64,000 bases of DNA from Lawsonella sp012842085 (GTDB lineage Bacteria > Actinomycetota > Actinomycetes > Mycobacteriales > Mycobacteriaceae). Numbering within the stretch: position 1 is the stretch's first letter; every line of letters begins with the position of its first letter. Shown here in pieces: positions 26,001 through 36,787 of the stretch. The notes under the pieces are model-generated. The model was not told the DNA's origin. It did no database searches and was given only the letters and a program-made list of their open reading frames with translations. The position numbers and the translations under genes are program-made. The DNA is taken from NCBI GenBank assembly GCA_036749735.1, contig DAINXV010000003.1, forward strand, positions 62,001 to 126,000. Reading direction: 5' to 3'.

Positions 26001-27012
26001 AGGTGGCGAAACGGCCACCGTCGAGCTGCACCATGGGGCGGAGCTCCGGTGGGATAACCGGAATGCAGTCCAGCACCATGCCAGCCGGATCGTTCTTGGA
26101 CATGAGGAATGCTGCCACGACCTTGAGTCGTTTGAGGGCACGCAGTTTCTTCTGTCCCTTGCCAGTGCGAATAATTTCGCGCAGCTTCTCGGCTTCGGCT
26201 TCCACATCGTAGTTGGCGATGAGATCTTGGATGGCTTCTGCACCCATGCCGGCCTTGAAGTACTCGCCGAAACGGTCATCCAGCTCGTTGTAGATGTTTT
26301 CGTCAAGGATCAGATCCTTGGGCTCGAGCTTGATGAAGGTATCCCAGAGGATGTCCAGGCGATCGAGTTCGCGCTCGGCTTCCTCCCGAATGGTCTTCAT
26401 TTCACGCTCGGCGGCGTCCTTCACCTTGCGCTTGGAGTCGGCGCGGGCATTCTCGGCTTCGAGTTCTGCCAGGTCGGCTTCCAGTTTCTGGGCGCGGTCT
26501 TCCAGGTCGACGTCGCGGGCGTCCTCGATTTCCTTCTTCTCGGCGGTGATTTCCGCTTCGAGAGTGGACATTTCATCGTGGCGTGCCTGTTCATCAACGC
26601 TGGTGACAACGTAGGAGGCGAAGTAGATGATCTTTTCTAGATCTTTTGGTGCCAAGTCAAGGAGGTAGCCCAGGCGGGAGGGAACACCCTTGAAGTACCA
26701 AATGTGGGTGACGGGTGCGGCCAGTTCGATGTGGCCCATCCGTTCACGACGCACCTTGGCTTTGGTGACTTCCACGCCGCATCGTTCACAGACGATGCCC
26801 TTGAAGCGGACGCGCTTGTACTTACCGCAAGCACACTCCCAGTCCCGGGTGGGACCGAAAATACGCTCGCAGAAGAGCCCGTCCTTCTCTGGTTTCAAAG
26901 TACGGTAGTTAATGGTCTCCGGCTTCTTTACCTCGCCATATGACCAGCGCCGAATGTCTTCGGCAGTGGCGAGGCTGATTCGGAGTGAATCGAAGAAGTT
27001 GACGTCGCGCAC
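23062..27012 (-). CDS. rpoC: DNA-directed RNA polymerase beta' subunit
   Basis: 1316 residues, the usual actinobacterial length. The N-terminal zinc site (CACGKYKR, CERCGVE), the catalytic NADFDGDQMAVH with three Asp ligands, and the second zinc region near CGTSRGI and CNSQNGVCAKCYGR are intact. An actinobacterial coiled-coil insertion, rich in Glu, Lys and Ala, lies at about residues 150-215. It starts 96 bp after rpoB and ends in a strong terminator. Confidence 0.98.
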   Translation of the reverse strand: MRDVNFFDSLRISLATAEDIRRWSYGEVKKPETINYRTLKPEKDGLFCERIFGPTRDWECACGKYKRVRFKGIVCERCGVEVTKAKVRRERMGHIELAAPVTHIWYFKGVPSRLGYLLDLAPKDLEKIIYFASYVVTSVDEQARHDEMSTLEAEITAEKKEIEDARDVDLEDRAQKLEADLAELEAENARADSKRKVKDAAEREMKTIREEAERELDRLDILWDTFIKLEPKDLILDENIYNELDDRFGEYFKAGMGAEAIQDLIANYDVEAEAEKLREIIRTGKGQKKLRALKRLKVVAAFLMSKNDPAGMVLDCIPVIPPELRPMVQLDGGRFATSDLNDLYRRVINRNNRLKRLIDLGAPEIIINNEKRMLQESVDALFDNGRRGRPVAGPGNRPLKSFSDLLKGKQGRFRQNLLGKRVDYSGRSVIIVGPQLKLHECGLPKLMALELFKPFVMKRLVDLNYAQNIKSAKRMVERQRPQVWDVLEEVIAEHPVLLNRAPTLHRLGIQAFEPVLVEGKAIMLHPLVCEAFNADFDGDQMAVHLPLSAEAQSEARVLMLSSNNILSPASGRPLAMPRLDMVTGLYYLTTIDPDAPGALDEEVHAECPTNGHYSSVAEAIMARDAGALSIQSPIVVRLTHQRPPKDVEAEQFPDGWEPGDVWVCKTTLGRIMFNDLLPGDYPFVNDQMAKGKQSVVINDMAERYPMILVAQTVDRLKDAGFYWATRSGVTVAMSDVQVPPVKQEILDAYEKRADKVEKQYLRGALSKDEHNAALVKIWSEATEKVGQAMEDNYPETNPIPLIVRSGAAGNMTQMRSLSGMKGLVTDPKGNFIPQPIKSSFREGLSVLEYFINSHGARKGLADTALRTADSGYLTRRLVDVAQDVIVREDDCGTSRGIIVKIADKQEDGTLVRDQFIETGVFARTLAEDAKDADGNVIVEAGTDIGDPEIEALLEAGLTEIKVRSVLTCNSQNGVCAKCYGRSMATGQLVDVGEAVGIVAAQSIGEPGTQLTMRTFHQGGVGEDITGGLPRVQELFEARVPKGKADIAEVSGTIKLEELDKFWKVTITPDDGSDDVVYDKLSKRQRLATVKKADGTEGVLETGDHITIGEKLLEGAADPHDVLRVMGPRQVQVHLVNEVQDVYRSQGVSIHDKHIEVIVRQMLRRVTIIDSGSTEFLPGSLVERPEFEATNRAVVRDGGTPAAGRPVLMGITKASLATDSWLSAASFQETTRVLTDAAINARADSLIGLKENVIIGKLIPAGTGIARYRDIQVRPTEEARAAAYAIPTGFDDGFYGPEDAFIDETGAAVPLDDFDFD

Positions 27013-27108
27013 GTAACTTCCTTTCCCCAGTGGGATTGTGGTTACCCGGATGAGTAACCGGATCGGTTAATGTCTCTAGTCTTTTGGGCTCTGGTGAGGC
27101 GAAGGGCT

Positions 27109-30633
<3,525 letters not shown>

Positions 30634-31097
30634 GAATTTGGCAACAAAAAAGCCATATTTTAGCTGCGGCGTATCTTCAATGGTTCCGTTGTTGGCCTCT
30701 ACATGCTTCTCGAAACAGGGTCCATGCTTCTCCAACTAAAGCACTTCGTCTGCTCAAAAATACACGCATTTCACCTGCTCAGAATGGGTTTGGGGAAGTC
30801 CCCCTCAATCACTTCCTAAACAGATGACGCCAAATAGGCGTAACGAGGTCAACGCAAAGATCAATAGTATAACGAAATCCGTCTTATGTCCACCGGCGAT
30901 AGCGCCGCTGGCTGCGTACTGCCTCCCCCGCACTTGTGCGAGATCCCCCAAGGGGAGGGAACAAATTGTGTACCGCTAATGTCTGCGGTTAATTCATACT
31001 CACCCCGATCAGCTGAAATGTCAAGGATTTAACTGGAAACTTCAGGGAATCTGTGGAATTACTGGAAAGTTTTCCGTGGTGCGGAGTGAAAATAAAA
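30634..31097. other. Leader and promoter region of rpoBC
   Basis: No gene is supported here apart from a possible short in-frame 5' extension of rpoB up to 30735. It contains the predicted rpoB promoter (30864-30892). Near it are hairpins, including CGCAC/GTGCG with a 2-base loop (about 30931-30942) and GGCG-ATAG-CGCC (about 30895-30906). The leader would be about 225 nt. Confidence 0.5.
30864..30892 (-). promoter_or_regulatory. Predicted promoter of rpoBC
   Basis: Minus-strand TGGACA (30892-30887), 17-base spacer, TACTAT (30869-30864). The alternative -10 TATACT lies one register away with a 15-base spacer. Located after the rplL terminator, it lets rpoBC be transcribed apart from rplJL. 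Confidence 0.55.
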
Positions 31098-31134
31098 CAC
31101 AACCCCTCACTGTTATCAACAGCAAGGGGTTGTG
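31098..31134 (-). terminator. Terminator or attenuator after rplL
   Basis: Arms CACAACCCCT and AGGGGTTGTG (31098-31107, 31125-31134) around an inner CTGTT/AACAG stem, with TTTTATTTT following on the minus strand. It lies 45 bp after the rplL stop. Confidence 0.85.
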
Positions 31135-31178
31135 CGGTAAGACTGTGAAACGCAGTTGTATTACTGCGCGCCAGAAAC

Positions 31179-31565
31179 TTACTTGAGTTCGACCTTGGCG
31201 CCGACCTCTTCCAGCTTGGCCTTGGCAGCCTCGGCGTCTTCCTTGTTGGCGCCTTCGAGAACAGCCTTCGGGGCAGCCTCGACGAGATCCTTGGCTTCCT
31301 TGAGGCCGAGTCCGGAGACGAGCTCGCGGACAACCTTAATAACCTGGATCTTCTTGTCACCAATTTCGGCGAGAACGACGTCGAATTCGTCCTTCTCTTC
31401 CTCAGCGGCAGCAGCCGGGCCACCAGCAGCGGCAGCAACAGCAGCAACCGGAGCAGCAGCGGTAACGTCGAAGGTTTCTTCAAAAAGTTTTACGAAATCA
31501 GAGAGCTCGATGAGGGTCATTTCCTTGAAAACATCGAGAAGCTCTTCGTTGGTGAGCTTAGCCAT
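31179..31565 (-). CDS. rplL: Large subunit ribosomal protein L7/L12 (bL12)
   Basis: 128-residue stalk protein that recruits translation GTPases. It has the N-terminal dimerisation helix (KLTNEELLDVFKEM), an Ala-rich hinge at about residues 35-55, and the C-terminal domain with KIQVIKVVRELVSGLGLKEA. It is 100 bp after rplJ and ends in a strong hairpin. Confidence 0.97.
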   Translation of the reverse strand: MAKLTNEELLDVFKEMTLIELSDFVKLFEETFDVTAAAPVAAVAAAAGGPAAAAEEEKDEFDVVLAEIGDKKIQVIKVVRELVSGLGLKEAKDLVEAAPKAVLEGANKEDAEAAKAKLEEVGAKVELK

Positions 31566-31665
31566 GGTGGCTTCCTTTCTGTGTGTCCTAGTGGACTCTT
31601 ACGTTTGTGGTTGTAAGCACCTGGCCTGTGCCAGATGGGTTTCCGCCTAATGCGGAGGGGATGAA

Positions 31666-32184
31666 CTACTCTGCGGACTTCTTTTCCTGCAGTGCGGCAG
31701 CAAGGCGAGCCACCTGAGATGCAGGAGCGTTGAACAGTCCAGCAGCCTTCGCCAGGCCGCCCTTCATCGCGCCGGCGAGCATTGCGAGAAGTGTCTCGCG
31801 GGACTCCAGGTCCGCCAGCTTCTCGATCTCGTCCATGGATAGGATCTGCCCATCCATGAATCCGCCCTTGATGACGAGTTCTTTGTGGTCTTTACCGAAG
31901 TCGCGGAAAGCCTTGGCAGCTTCTACGGGCTCGCCTTCAATGAAGGCGATAGCGGTGGGACCAACCAGGATATCCTCGAGGCCTTCGACGCCTGCTTCAG
32001 CAGCAGCGCGCTTGACCAGGGTGTTCTTGGCGACGGAGTAGGTTGCGCCCTCTCCGAGAGCGCGGCGCAGCTCGGTCATGTCTGGAACGGATAGGCCGCG
32101 GTATTCGGTCACAATCGCAGCGTCAGATTTTTCAAACTGCTCTTTGATTGCGGCTACCGCATCAACCTTCGCGGACTGAACCAT
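31666..32184 (-). CDS. rplJ: Large subunit ribosomal protein L10 (uL10)
   Basis: 172-residue stalk base. AIVTEYRGLSVPDMTELRRAL and VAKNTLVKRA are conserved, and the C-terminal helix that binds L12 dimers ends LAAALQEKKSAE. A GGAAGGAGG-like ribosome-binding site precedes the ATG. In most bacteria L10-L12 represses this operon by binding the leader; a matching hairpin is visible upstream. Confidence 0.97.
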   Translation of the reverse strand: MVQSAKVDAVAAIKEQFEKSDAAIVTEYRGLSVPDMTELRRALGEGATYSVAKNTLVKRAAAEAGVEGLEDILVGPTAIAFIEGEPVEAAKAFRDFGKDHKELVIKGGFMDGQILSMDEIEKLADLESRETLLAMLAGAMKGGLAKAAGLFNAPASQVARLAAALQEKKSAE

Positions 32185-32260
32185 GCTTTGCCTCCTTCCT
32201 CTTGTCGTTCGCCCGAAATAAAACGAACGCCTTGCGCAGGAGACGCAAGGCGTGAATCAC
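32185..32260 (-). ncRNA. Probable L10 leader (autoregulatory mRNA element)
   Basis: A perfect ten-base stem ACGCCTTGCG/CGCAAGGCGT with a 7-base loop lies at 32227-32253, flanked by CGTTCG/CGAACG, about 40 nt before rplJ. Position and shape match the conserved L10 leader. The rest of the gene-free stretch up to rplA (32,261-32,500) holds a terminator at 32430-32464 and must contain the rplJ promoter, which I could not fix. Confidence 0.6.
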
Positions 32261-32429
32261 AGACAGCAAAAGCCATCGTGACCATCGACTCTGTTCTACC
32301 TGCGTGGGCCGCCGATTATCTCGGACCTTCAACTACCAACTTGTGTTGATAGTGACCAACGGTCTTGGGTGAAACTTGATCGGGTCAAACTTCTGTACTG
32401 ATACTACTCATTTGTGCACGTAAATACCA

Positions 32430-32464
32430 AACTGGCCCCGCTACCGTAGTACGCGGGGCCAGTT
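32430..32464 (-). terminator. Terminator after rplA
   Basis: Twelve-base perfect arms AACTGGCCCCGC and complement at 32430-32441 and 32453-32464, with TAC/GTA pairing in the loop. It lies 37 bp after the rplA stop and separates rplKA from rplJL. Confidence 0.85.
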
Positions 32465-32500
32465 TTCAGGTTGTGAGTGTTAGTTCGGGACTAACGTTCT

Positions 32501-33214
32501 CTAGTCGTTGGACTCGAGGAAGTTCTTCGACACACTCGGATCCACCGGGATGCCCGGTCCGGTGGTGGTGGAAATCGTGATCTTCTTCATGTAACGACCT
32601 TTAGAGGATGCGGGCTTCAAGCGGGCAACCTCTTCGTAAGCAGCTGCGTAGTTCTCTACAAGCTTCTCGGTATCGAAGGAAGCTTTTCCGATAACGAAGT
32701 GCAGGTTTGCGGCCTTGTCGACGCGGAAGGAGATCTTACCGCCCTTAATGTCCTCGACAGCCTTAGCAACATCGGTGGTGACGGTGCCGGACTTGGGGTT
32801 CGGCATGAGACCACGGGGGCCAAGGATGCGGGCGATGCGGCCAACTTTTGCCATCTGGTCCGGGGTGGCGATAGCGGCATCAAAGTCGAGCCAGCCGTCC
32901 TGAATCTTGGCGATGAGCTCATCGGAGCCCACCACATCAGCACCGGCTTCCTCGGCTTGAGCAGCTTTATCGGCAACGGCAAACACAACTACACGGACTT
33001 CTTTACCGGTACCGTGCGGGAGTTTGACAGTTCCACGAACCTGCTGGTCGGCCTTGCGGGGGTCCACACCGAGACGCATAGCAACGTCAACGGTGGCGTC
33101 CATGTTCTGGGACGAGGTCTCCTTGGCAAGCTCGGCGGCCTGCAAAGGGGTGTAGAGACGGCTGCGATCAACCTTCTCTGCAGCGGCTTTATAAGCCTTA
33201 GATTTCTTGCTCAT
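32501..33214 (-). CDS. rplA: Large subunit ribosomal protein L1 (uL1)
   Basis: 237-residue stalk protein. KAYKAAAEKVDRSRLYTPLQA at the start and LGPRGLMPNPKSGTVTTDVA in the middle identify it. It lies 70 bp after rplK and ends at a strong terminator. Confidence 0.98.
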   Translation of the reverse strand: MSKKSKAYKAAAEKVDRSRLYTPLQAAELAKETSSQNMDATVDVAMRLGVDPRKADQQVRGTVKLPHGTGKEVRVVVFAVADKAAQAEEAGADVVGSDELIAKIQDGWLDFDAAIATPDQMAKVGRIARILGPRGLMPNPKSGTVTTDVAKAVEDIKGGKISFRVDKAANLHFVIGKASFDTEKLVENYAAAYEEVARLKPASSKGRYMKKITISTTTGPGIPVDPSVSKNFLESND

Positions 33215-33284
33215 TTTCTTCCATTCCTGTCACTTGGTGACGGTTGGACGTGGTACGAGCCGAGCCGGCTCTCCCACGCGGGGG

Positions 33285-33719
33285 TTATGCTCCCTCGACG
33301 ACAATTCCCATCGAGCGGGCGGTGCCAGCGACGATCTTAGCTCCTGCTTCGACGTCGTTAGCGTTGAGATCTGGTTCCTTAGTCTTTGCAATCTCGCGGC
33401 ACTGATCCATGGTTACGGTGCCCACCTTTTCGGTGTTGGGGCGGCCGGAACCCTTGGAGATGCCAGCAGCCTTAAGCAGCAGCTTGGCAGCCGGAGGGGT
33501 CTTCGTGATGAAGCTGAAGGAACGGTCTTCATAAACGGTAATTTCTACAGGGACGACGTTGCCGCGCTGATTTTCAGTGGCAGCGTTGTATGCCTTGCAG
33601 AATTCCATGATGTTGACACCGTGTGCACCAAGAGCGGGACCAACCGGTGGAGCAGGGTTAGCCTGTCCAGCTTGGATCTGCAGCTTGATGAACCCAGTGA
33701 CTTTCTTCTTGGGGGGCAT
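33285..33719 (-). CDS. rplK: Large subunit ribosomal protein L11 (uL11)
   Basis: 144-residue protein of the GTPase-associated centre. The proline-rich segment QAGQANPAPPVGPALGAHGV, the thiostrepton-site region, is intact, and the C-terminal RNA-binding domain ends AGTARSMGIVVEG. It is separated from nusG by 213 bp containing a hairpin. Confidence 0.98.
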   Translation of the reverse strand: MPPKKKVTGFIKLQIQAGQANPAPPVGPALGAHGVNIMEFCKAYNAATENQRGNVVPVEITVYEDRSFSFITKTPPAAKLLLKAAGISKGSGRPNTEKVGTVTMDQCREIAKTKEPDLNANDVEAGAKIVAGTARSMGIVVEGA

Positions 33720-33884
33720 CTTGCTTCCTTACTTTGTGTCTATGACGACGCACAGTTATGAACGTCATCACCTTGTTTTTACTACTCAGTCCTGCAATGT
33801 GGTTACTGTGCGCCATTCCAGGACGCTCTTTCCGCAACGGAAAAGGGCAGTAACAGGTGACTGAGCAATACTACCCTACAAACA

Positions 33885-33914
33885 CCAGAAACCCCATATC
33901 GTGGGGTTTTCTGG
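33885..33914 (-). terminator. Hairpin terminator after nusG
   Basis: Arms CCAGAAACCCCA and TGGGGTTTTCTGG with one bulged base, 18 bp after the nusG stop. On the minus strand it is followed by a weakly T-rich stretch. Confidence 0.6.
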
Positions 33915-33932
33915 GGGTATAGGGAGGTTTCT

Positions 33933-34658
33933 TTAGTCGATCTTCTCTACTTGATCAAAGCCAAGTTCGACTGGGGTTTCGCGCCCAAAGATGGACACCA
34001 GCACCTGGAGCTTCTGGGTATTGGGATCAACTTCATTAATGGTGGCCGGCAGAGTGGCGAACGGTCCATCCATAACAGTGACGGATTCGCCCACTTCGTA
34101 GTCGACTTTAATAACGGGTTCCGGAGTCTCCTCCTCGCCGCTTTCTTTCACTACCTCAGTGTCCTTCGGCATCAAGAACTTAGCCACTTCCCGCAAAGAG
34201 AGGGGTGTGGGGTTGTTGGTAGCGCCGATGAAACCGGTGACGCCTGGCGTGTTGCGAACCGCTCCCCAGGACTCATCATTGAGTTCCATGCGGACGAGCA
34301 CATAGCCGGGCAAAATTTTGCGCTTGACGGTCTTCTTCTGGCCGTTCTTAATCTCGACAACTTCTTCCTGCGGAACCTCCACCTGGAAAATGTAGTCGCC
34401 GACATCGAGGGTTTGAATACGGGTTTCGAGATTTGTTTTTACTTTATTCTCGTAGCCCGAATAGGAGTGGATGACGTACCACTTGCCGGGAAGACGGCGG
34501 AGTTCACGACGAAAGGCCCGCTCCGGGTCAACAGCCGGTTTCGCGGGTGCTTCAACAGCGAGCGGTTCAGCGGCGGCTTCCACAGCGGGAGCAGCAGCGT
34601 CCGAAGTTTCTGGCACCTGGCCTTCTTCGGCGAGCTTCGCGTCGTCGGTCGTGCTCAC
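33933..34658 (-). CDS. nusG: Transcription termination/antitermination factor NusG
   Basis: Binds RNA polymerase and couples it to Rho and the ribosome. It has an Ala/Glu/Pro-rich N-terminal extension of about 55 residues typical of actinobacteria, then the NGN domain (KWYVIHSYSGYENKVKTNLE to LPGYVLVRMELND) and the C-terminal KOW domain (GESVTVMDGPFATLPATINEV). I prefer the GTG at 34658 (241 residues) because GAAGGG lies about 9 bases before it; the ATG at 34667 touches that site directly. Confidence 0.95.
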   Translation of the reverse strand: MSTTDDAKLAEEGQVPETSDAAAPAVEAAAEPLAVEAPAKPAVDPERAFRRELRRLPGKWYVIHSYSGYENKVKTNLETRIQTLDVGDYIFQVEVPQEEVVEIKNGQKKTVKRKILPGYVLVRMELNDESWGAVRNTPGVTGFIGATNNPTPLSLREVAKFLMPKDTEVVKESGEEETPEPVIKVDYEVGESVTVMDGPFATLPATINEVDPNTQKLQVLVSIFGRETPVELGFDQVEKID

Positions 34659-34737
34659 TGTGATCATCCCTTCAGATGGTGTTCAGTTGGCTGTCTAGTC
34701 AGCCAGTCATTAATAAGTCTATAACGTTTAAAACAAT

Positions 34738-34764
34738 GAACGCCCTCCATTCGGGAGGGCGTTC
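34738..34764 (-). terminator. Hairpin between secE and nusG
   Basis: Eleven-base perfect arms GAACGCCCTCC and complement, followed on the minus strand by ATTGTTTT. It lies 13 bp after the secE stop, so secE and nusG may be separately transcribed. A second stem GGCTG/CAGCC follows nearer to nusG. Confidence 0.75.
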
Positions 34765-34776
34765 GCTTAACCGGTT

Positions 34777-35214
34777 TTACATTCCCGGGAGGATGCCCGA
34801 TAGGTCTCCGGCTCCCCCGTTGGGATCCTGGAAGATCAACCGCACGAGTTCGCCCGCTCCGGTGTCAACACCAAATACCAGCGCCACACTGAGCACTAGG
34901 AAGATGAAGACAGCAATGATCGAGATCAGGAGTTCTTTGCGGGTTGGCCAGATGACCTTGCGCATTTGCTCCCAGATCGACTTGAAGTAGCCGCCAATCC
35001 CTTTAAAGAAATTAGCGATACCTTTGCCGGCACGGGCAAAGAAACCGTCCTTCTTCTCAATCTTCTCCGGAGTTGCTTCCTCCGCAGACGGACGGGCGGT
35101 AGCACCCTTACGACGGCGTTTGCCAGTCGGGCGCAGATCAGTAGCGTCTTCAGCCTCTACTGCGGCGTCCCCAGACTCAACGACGTCGTCCTGAGGGTTC
35201 TTCTCGTCGCTCAC
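34777..35214 (-). CDS. secE: Preprotein translocase subunit SecE
   Basis: 145 residues from a GTG with GGAGG seven bases upstream. The first 70 residues are a charged actinobacterial extension (DDVVESGDAAVEAEDATD, then RRRKGATARPS). The core has one transmembrane helix (ISIIAVFIFLVLSVALVFGV) after the signature IWEQMRKVIWPTRKELL. It clamps SecY. It lies between tRNA-Trp and nusG, the standard order. Confidence 0.96.
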   Translation of the reverse strand: MSDEKNPQDDVVESGDAAVEAEDATDLRPTGKRRRKGATARPSAEEATPEKIEKKDGFFARAGKGIANFFKGIGGYFKSIWEQMRKVIWPTRKELLISIIAVFIFLVLSVALVFGVDTGAGELVRLIFQDPNGGAGDLSGILPGM

Positions 35215-35265
35215 TCGTTGTCCTCCAATGTTTACGTAGGATATCCGTCAATAGCGGGATCCTGG

Positions 35266-35338
35266 CAGGGGTGACAGGACTCGAACCTGCAACCTGCGGT
35301 TTTGGAGACCGCTGCTCTACCAATTGAGCCACACCCCT
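35266..35338 (-). tRNA. tRNA-Trp (anticodon CCA)
   Basis: 73 bases folding into a full cloverleaf with acceptor AGGGGTG/CACCCCT, T-loop TTCGAGT and anticodon loop CTCCAAA. CCA is not encoded. It lies directly upstream of secE, as in many actinobacteria. Confidence 0.96.
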
Positions 35339-35649
35339 CTATTCATGTTCTGCATTCTGAAGTAATTTCAGGCAAAACCGAACAGACGATTGCTTCGCCA
35401 TCTGCGATAGTACGCGAGAAACAGGGCAAGTGACAAACAACGGTGCCTCTTACCCCTTCGCGGGTCACCCGCGGCGATTGCTACGCCAGAATCGTACAGC
35501 ACTATTGCGGCGCCCGCTAAAAAGCTGAAAAAGCTTTCCAAATAAGCTCTTTCACCGATTTTGGGACTTATTTTTCGCCACTAGAGTAAATATCTAATTA
35601 TTTTCTTCTATCTATTTATATTCAATTCATTCTATGTGACTATAGGCGC
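35339..35649. other. Gene-free stretch between tRNA-Trp and the SDR gene
   Basis: No coding frame is supported. It holds a short near-palindrome CGCGGGT-C-ACCCGCG (about 35460-35474) and a small hairpin AAAGCT/AGCTTT near 35520-35540. The AT-rich end close to 35,600 probably contains the promoter of the SDR gene. Confidence 0.5.
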
Positions 35650-36420
35650 ATGCAGAAATCAATCTTTATCACCGGTGCCGCACGAGGTATCGGTCAGGCA
35701 ACAGCAGAACTATTCGCACGAAAAGGCTACCTTGTTGGCGCCTACGACGTCGCCCCAGTCGAATGGGCAGAAGGCAACCCCAATGTCATCACTGGCACCC
35801 TTGACGTCACCGACCGCGACCAGTGGGATGAGGCACTCGCCGAATTCACTTCCCATACCGGCGGTCAACTCAACATCTTGTTCAACAACGCTGGTCTTCT
35901 TATTGATGGTCCCTTCCTGGACGCCGACGAGAAACGGGAAGAAGCCCTTATTGACGTGAACGTCAAAGGCATTACCTACAGCGCCCACGCTGCATTCCCC
36001 TACCTGCAACGCACCCCCAAGTCTCAATTCGTCAGCATGGGTTCCGCCGCCGGCATTGTCGGCACCCCGGATATGGCTCTCTACTCCGCCAGTAAATTCG
36101 CGATTCGCGGCCTCACCGAAGCCCTTGGCATTGAGTGGAAGAAATACGACATTCGCGTCCTCGACATGATGCCGCTCTACGTCAAGACCCCCATGCTGGA
36201 AAACGTAGAAACCCAAGGAACCCGCCGCATGGGTGTTCGTATCGGACCCGAGGATGTAGCGCACGAAATGTGGAAAGCCACCCACGGCATATCGCGCTAC
36301 TTCCCCATGCAGCACTTCCCCGTCGGCCTCCAAACCCGCATCCTCTACCTCGGCTCACAGTTCACCCCGAACTTCATCGTTCGTTTCGTGAACCGCCTCC
36401 TGGTCTACGGATTCAAGTAA
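35650..36420 (+). CDS. SDR family oxidoreductase (classical short-chain dehydrogenase)
   Basis: 256 residues. The Rossmann motif TGAARGIG (9-16), LDVTDRD, the NNAG motif, and the catalytic set Ser (SMGSAAG) / YSASK give a complete, probably active NAD(P)-dependent dehydrogenase. The region after the active site (MMPLYVKTPMLENV) is typical of membrane-associated ketoreductases; the substrate cannot be told. It stands alone, with a strong terminator after it, between tRNA-Trp and tRNA-Met/tRNA-Thr, where mycobacteria carry rpmG and hadABC. Confidence 0.88.
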   Translation: MQKSIFITGAARGIGQATAELFARKGYLVGAYDVAPVEWAEGNPNVITGTLDVTDRDQWDEALAEFTSHTGGQLNILFNNAGLLIDGPFLDADEKREEALIDVNVKGITYSAHAAFPYLQRTPKSQFVSMGSAAGIVGTPDMALYSASKFAIRGLTEALGIEWKKYDIRVLDMMPLYVKTPMLENVETQGTRRMGVRIGPEDVAHEMWKATHGISRYFPMQHFPVGLQTRILYLGSQFTPNFIVRFVNRLLVYGFK

Positions 36421-36470
36421 GCCACAGCGGGTAGTTTCCCAAAACACCCTCTGTCTTTTTCAACACAACA

Positions 36471-36503
36471 AAAAGCCCCGCAGCCGTACGCTGCGGGGCT
36501 TTT
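36471..36503 (+). terminator. Terminator after the SDR gene
   Basis: Thirteen-base perfect arms AAAAGCCCCGCAG and complement, 50 bp after the stop and just before the tRNA-Met gene on the other strand. It can act in both directions. Confidence 0.9.
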
Positions 36504-36510
36504 GTATTTG

Positions 36511-36584
36511 TAGCGATGGAGAGATTCGAACTCTCGACCTCACGATTATGAGTCGTGCGCTCTCACCAACTGAGCTACATCGCC
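36511..36584 (-). tRNA. tRNA-Met (anticodon CAT, elongator type)
   Basis: 74 bases with acceptor GGCGATG/CATCGCT, D-stem GCTC/GAGC and anticodon loop CTCATAA. Pairing next to tRNA-Thr, as in Mycobacterium (metT-thrT), favours elongator Met. A lysidine-modified Ile tRNA with the same anticodon cannot be excluded from sequence alone. Confidence 0.88.
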
Positions 36585-36634
36585 AAGCTGTGGAATCTAA
36601 CGTTAGTTTCCCAACGTGCGACTCGCAAAAAGAG

Positions 36635-36707
36635 AGCCCCCTGACAGAATCGAACTGTCGACCTTTTCCTTACCATGGAAACGCTCTGCCGACTGAGCTA
36701 AGGGGGC
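36635..36707 (-). tRNA. tRNA-Thr (anticodon GGT)
   Basis: 73 bases with acceptor GCCCCCT/AGGGGGC, T-loop TTCGATT, and anticodon stem TTTCC/GGAAA around ATGGTAA. It lies 50 bp upstream of tRNA-Met and is probably co-transcribed with it. Confidence 0.95.
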
Positions 36708-36787
36708 AACGCTCTGCAGGAAGTTAACCTCCCGAACTAAGCCTACAAAAGATTACCCAACTTATTGACAAGGCACAAATCGCCAGG

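Noticed and set aside
24703..26640. 645-codon open frame opposite rpoC
   Set aside because: It is the exact antisense of a highly conserved gene, lacks any family resemblance, and arises from the codon bias of rpoC.
36511..36584. tRNA-Met as initiator tRNA
   Set aside because: The acceptor begins with a G-U pair and the helix is complete; the mismatched first pair typical of initiator tRNA is absent, and it is clustered with tRNA-Thr as the elongator gene is in mycobacteria.
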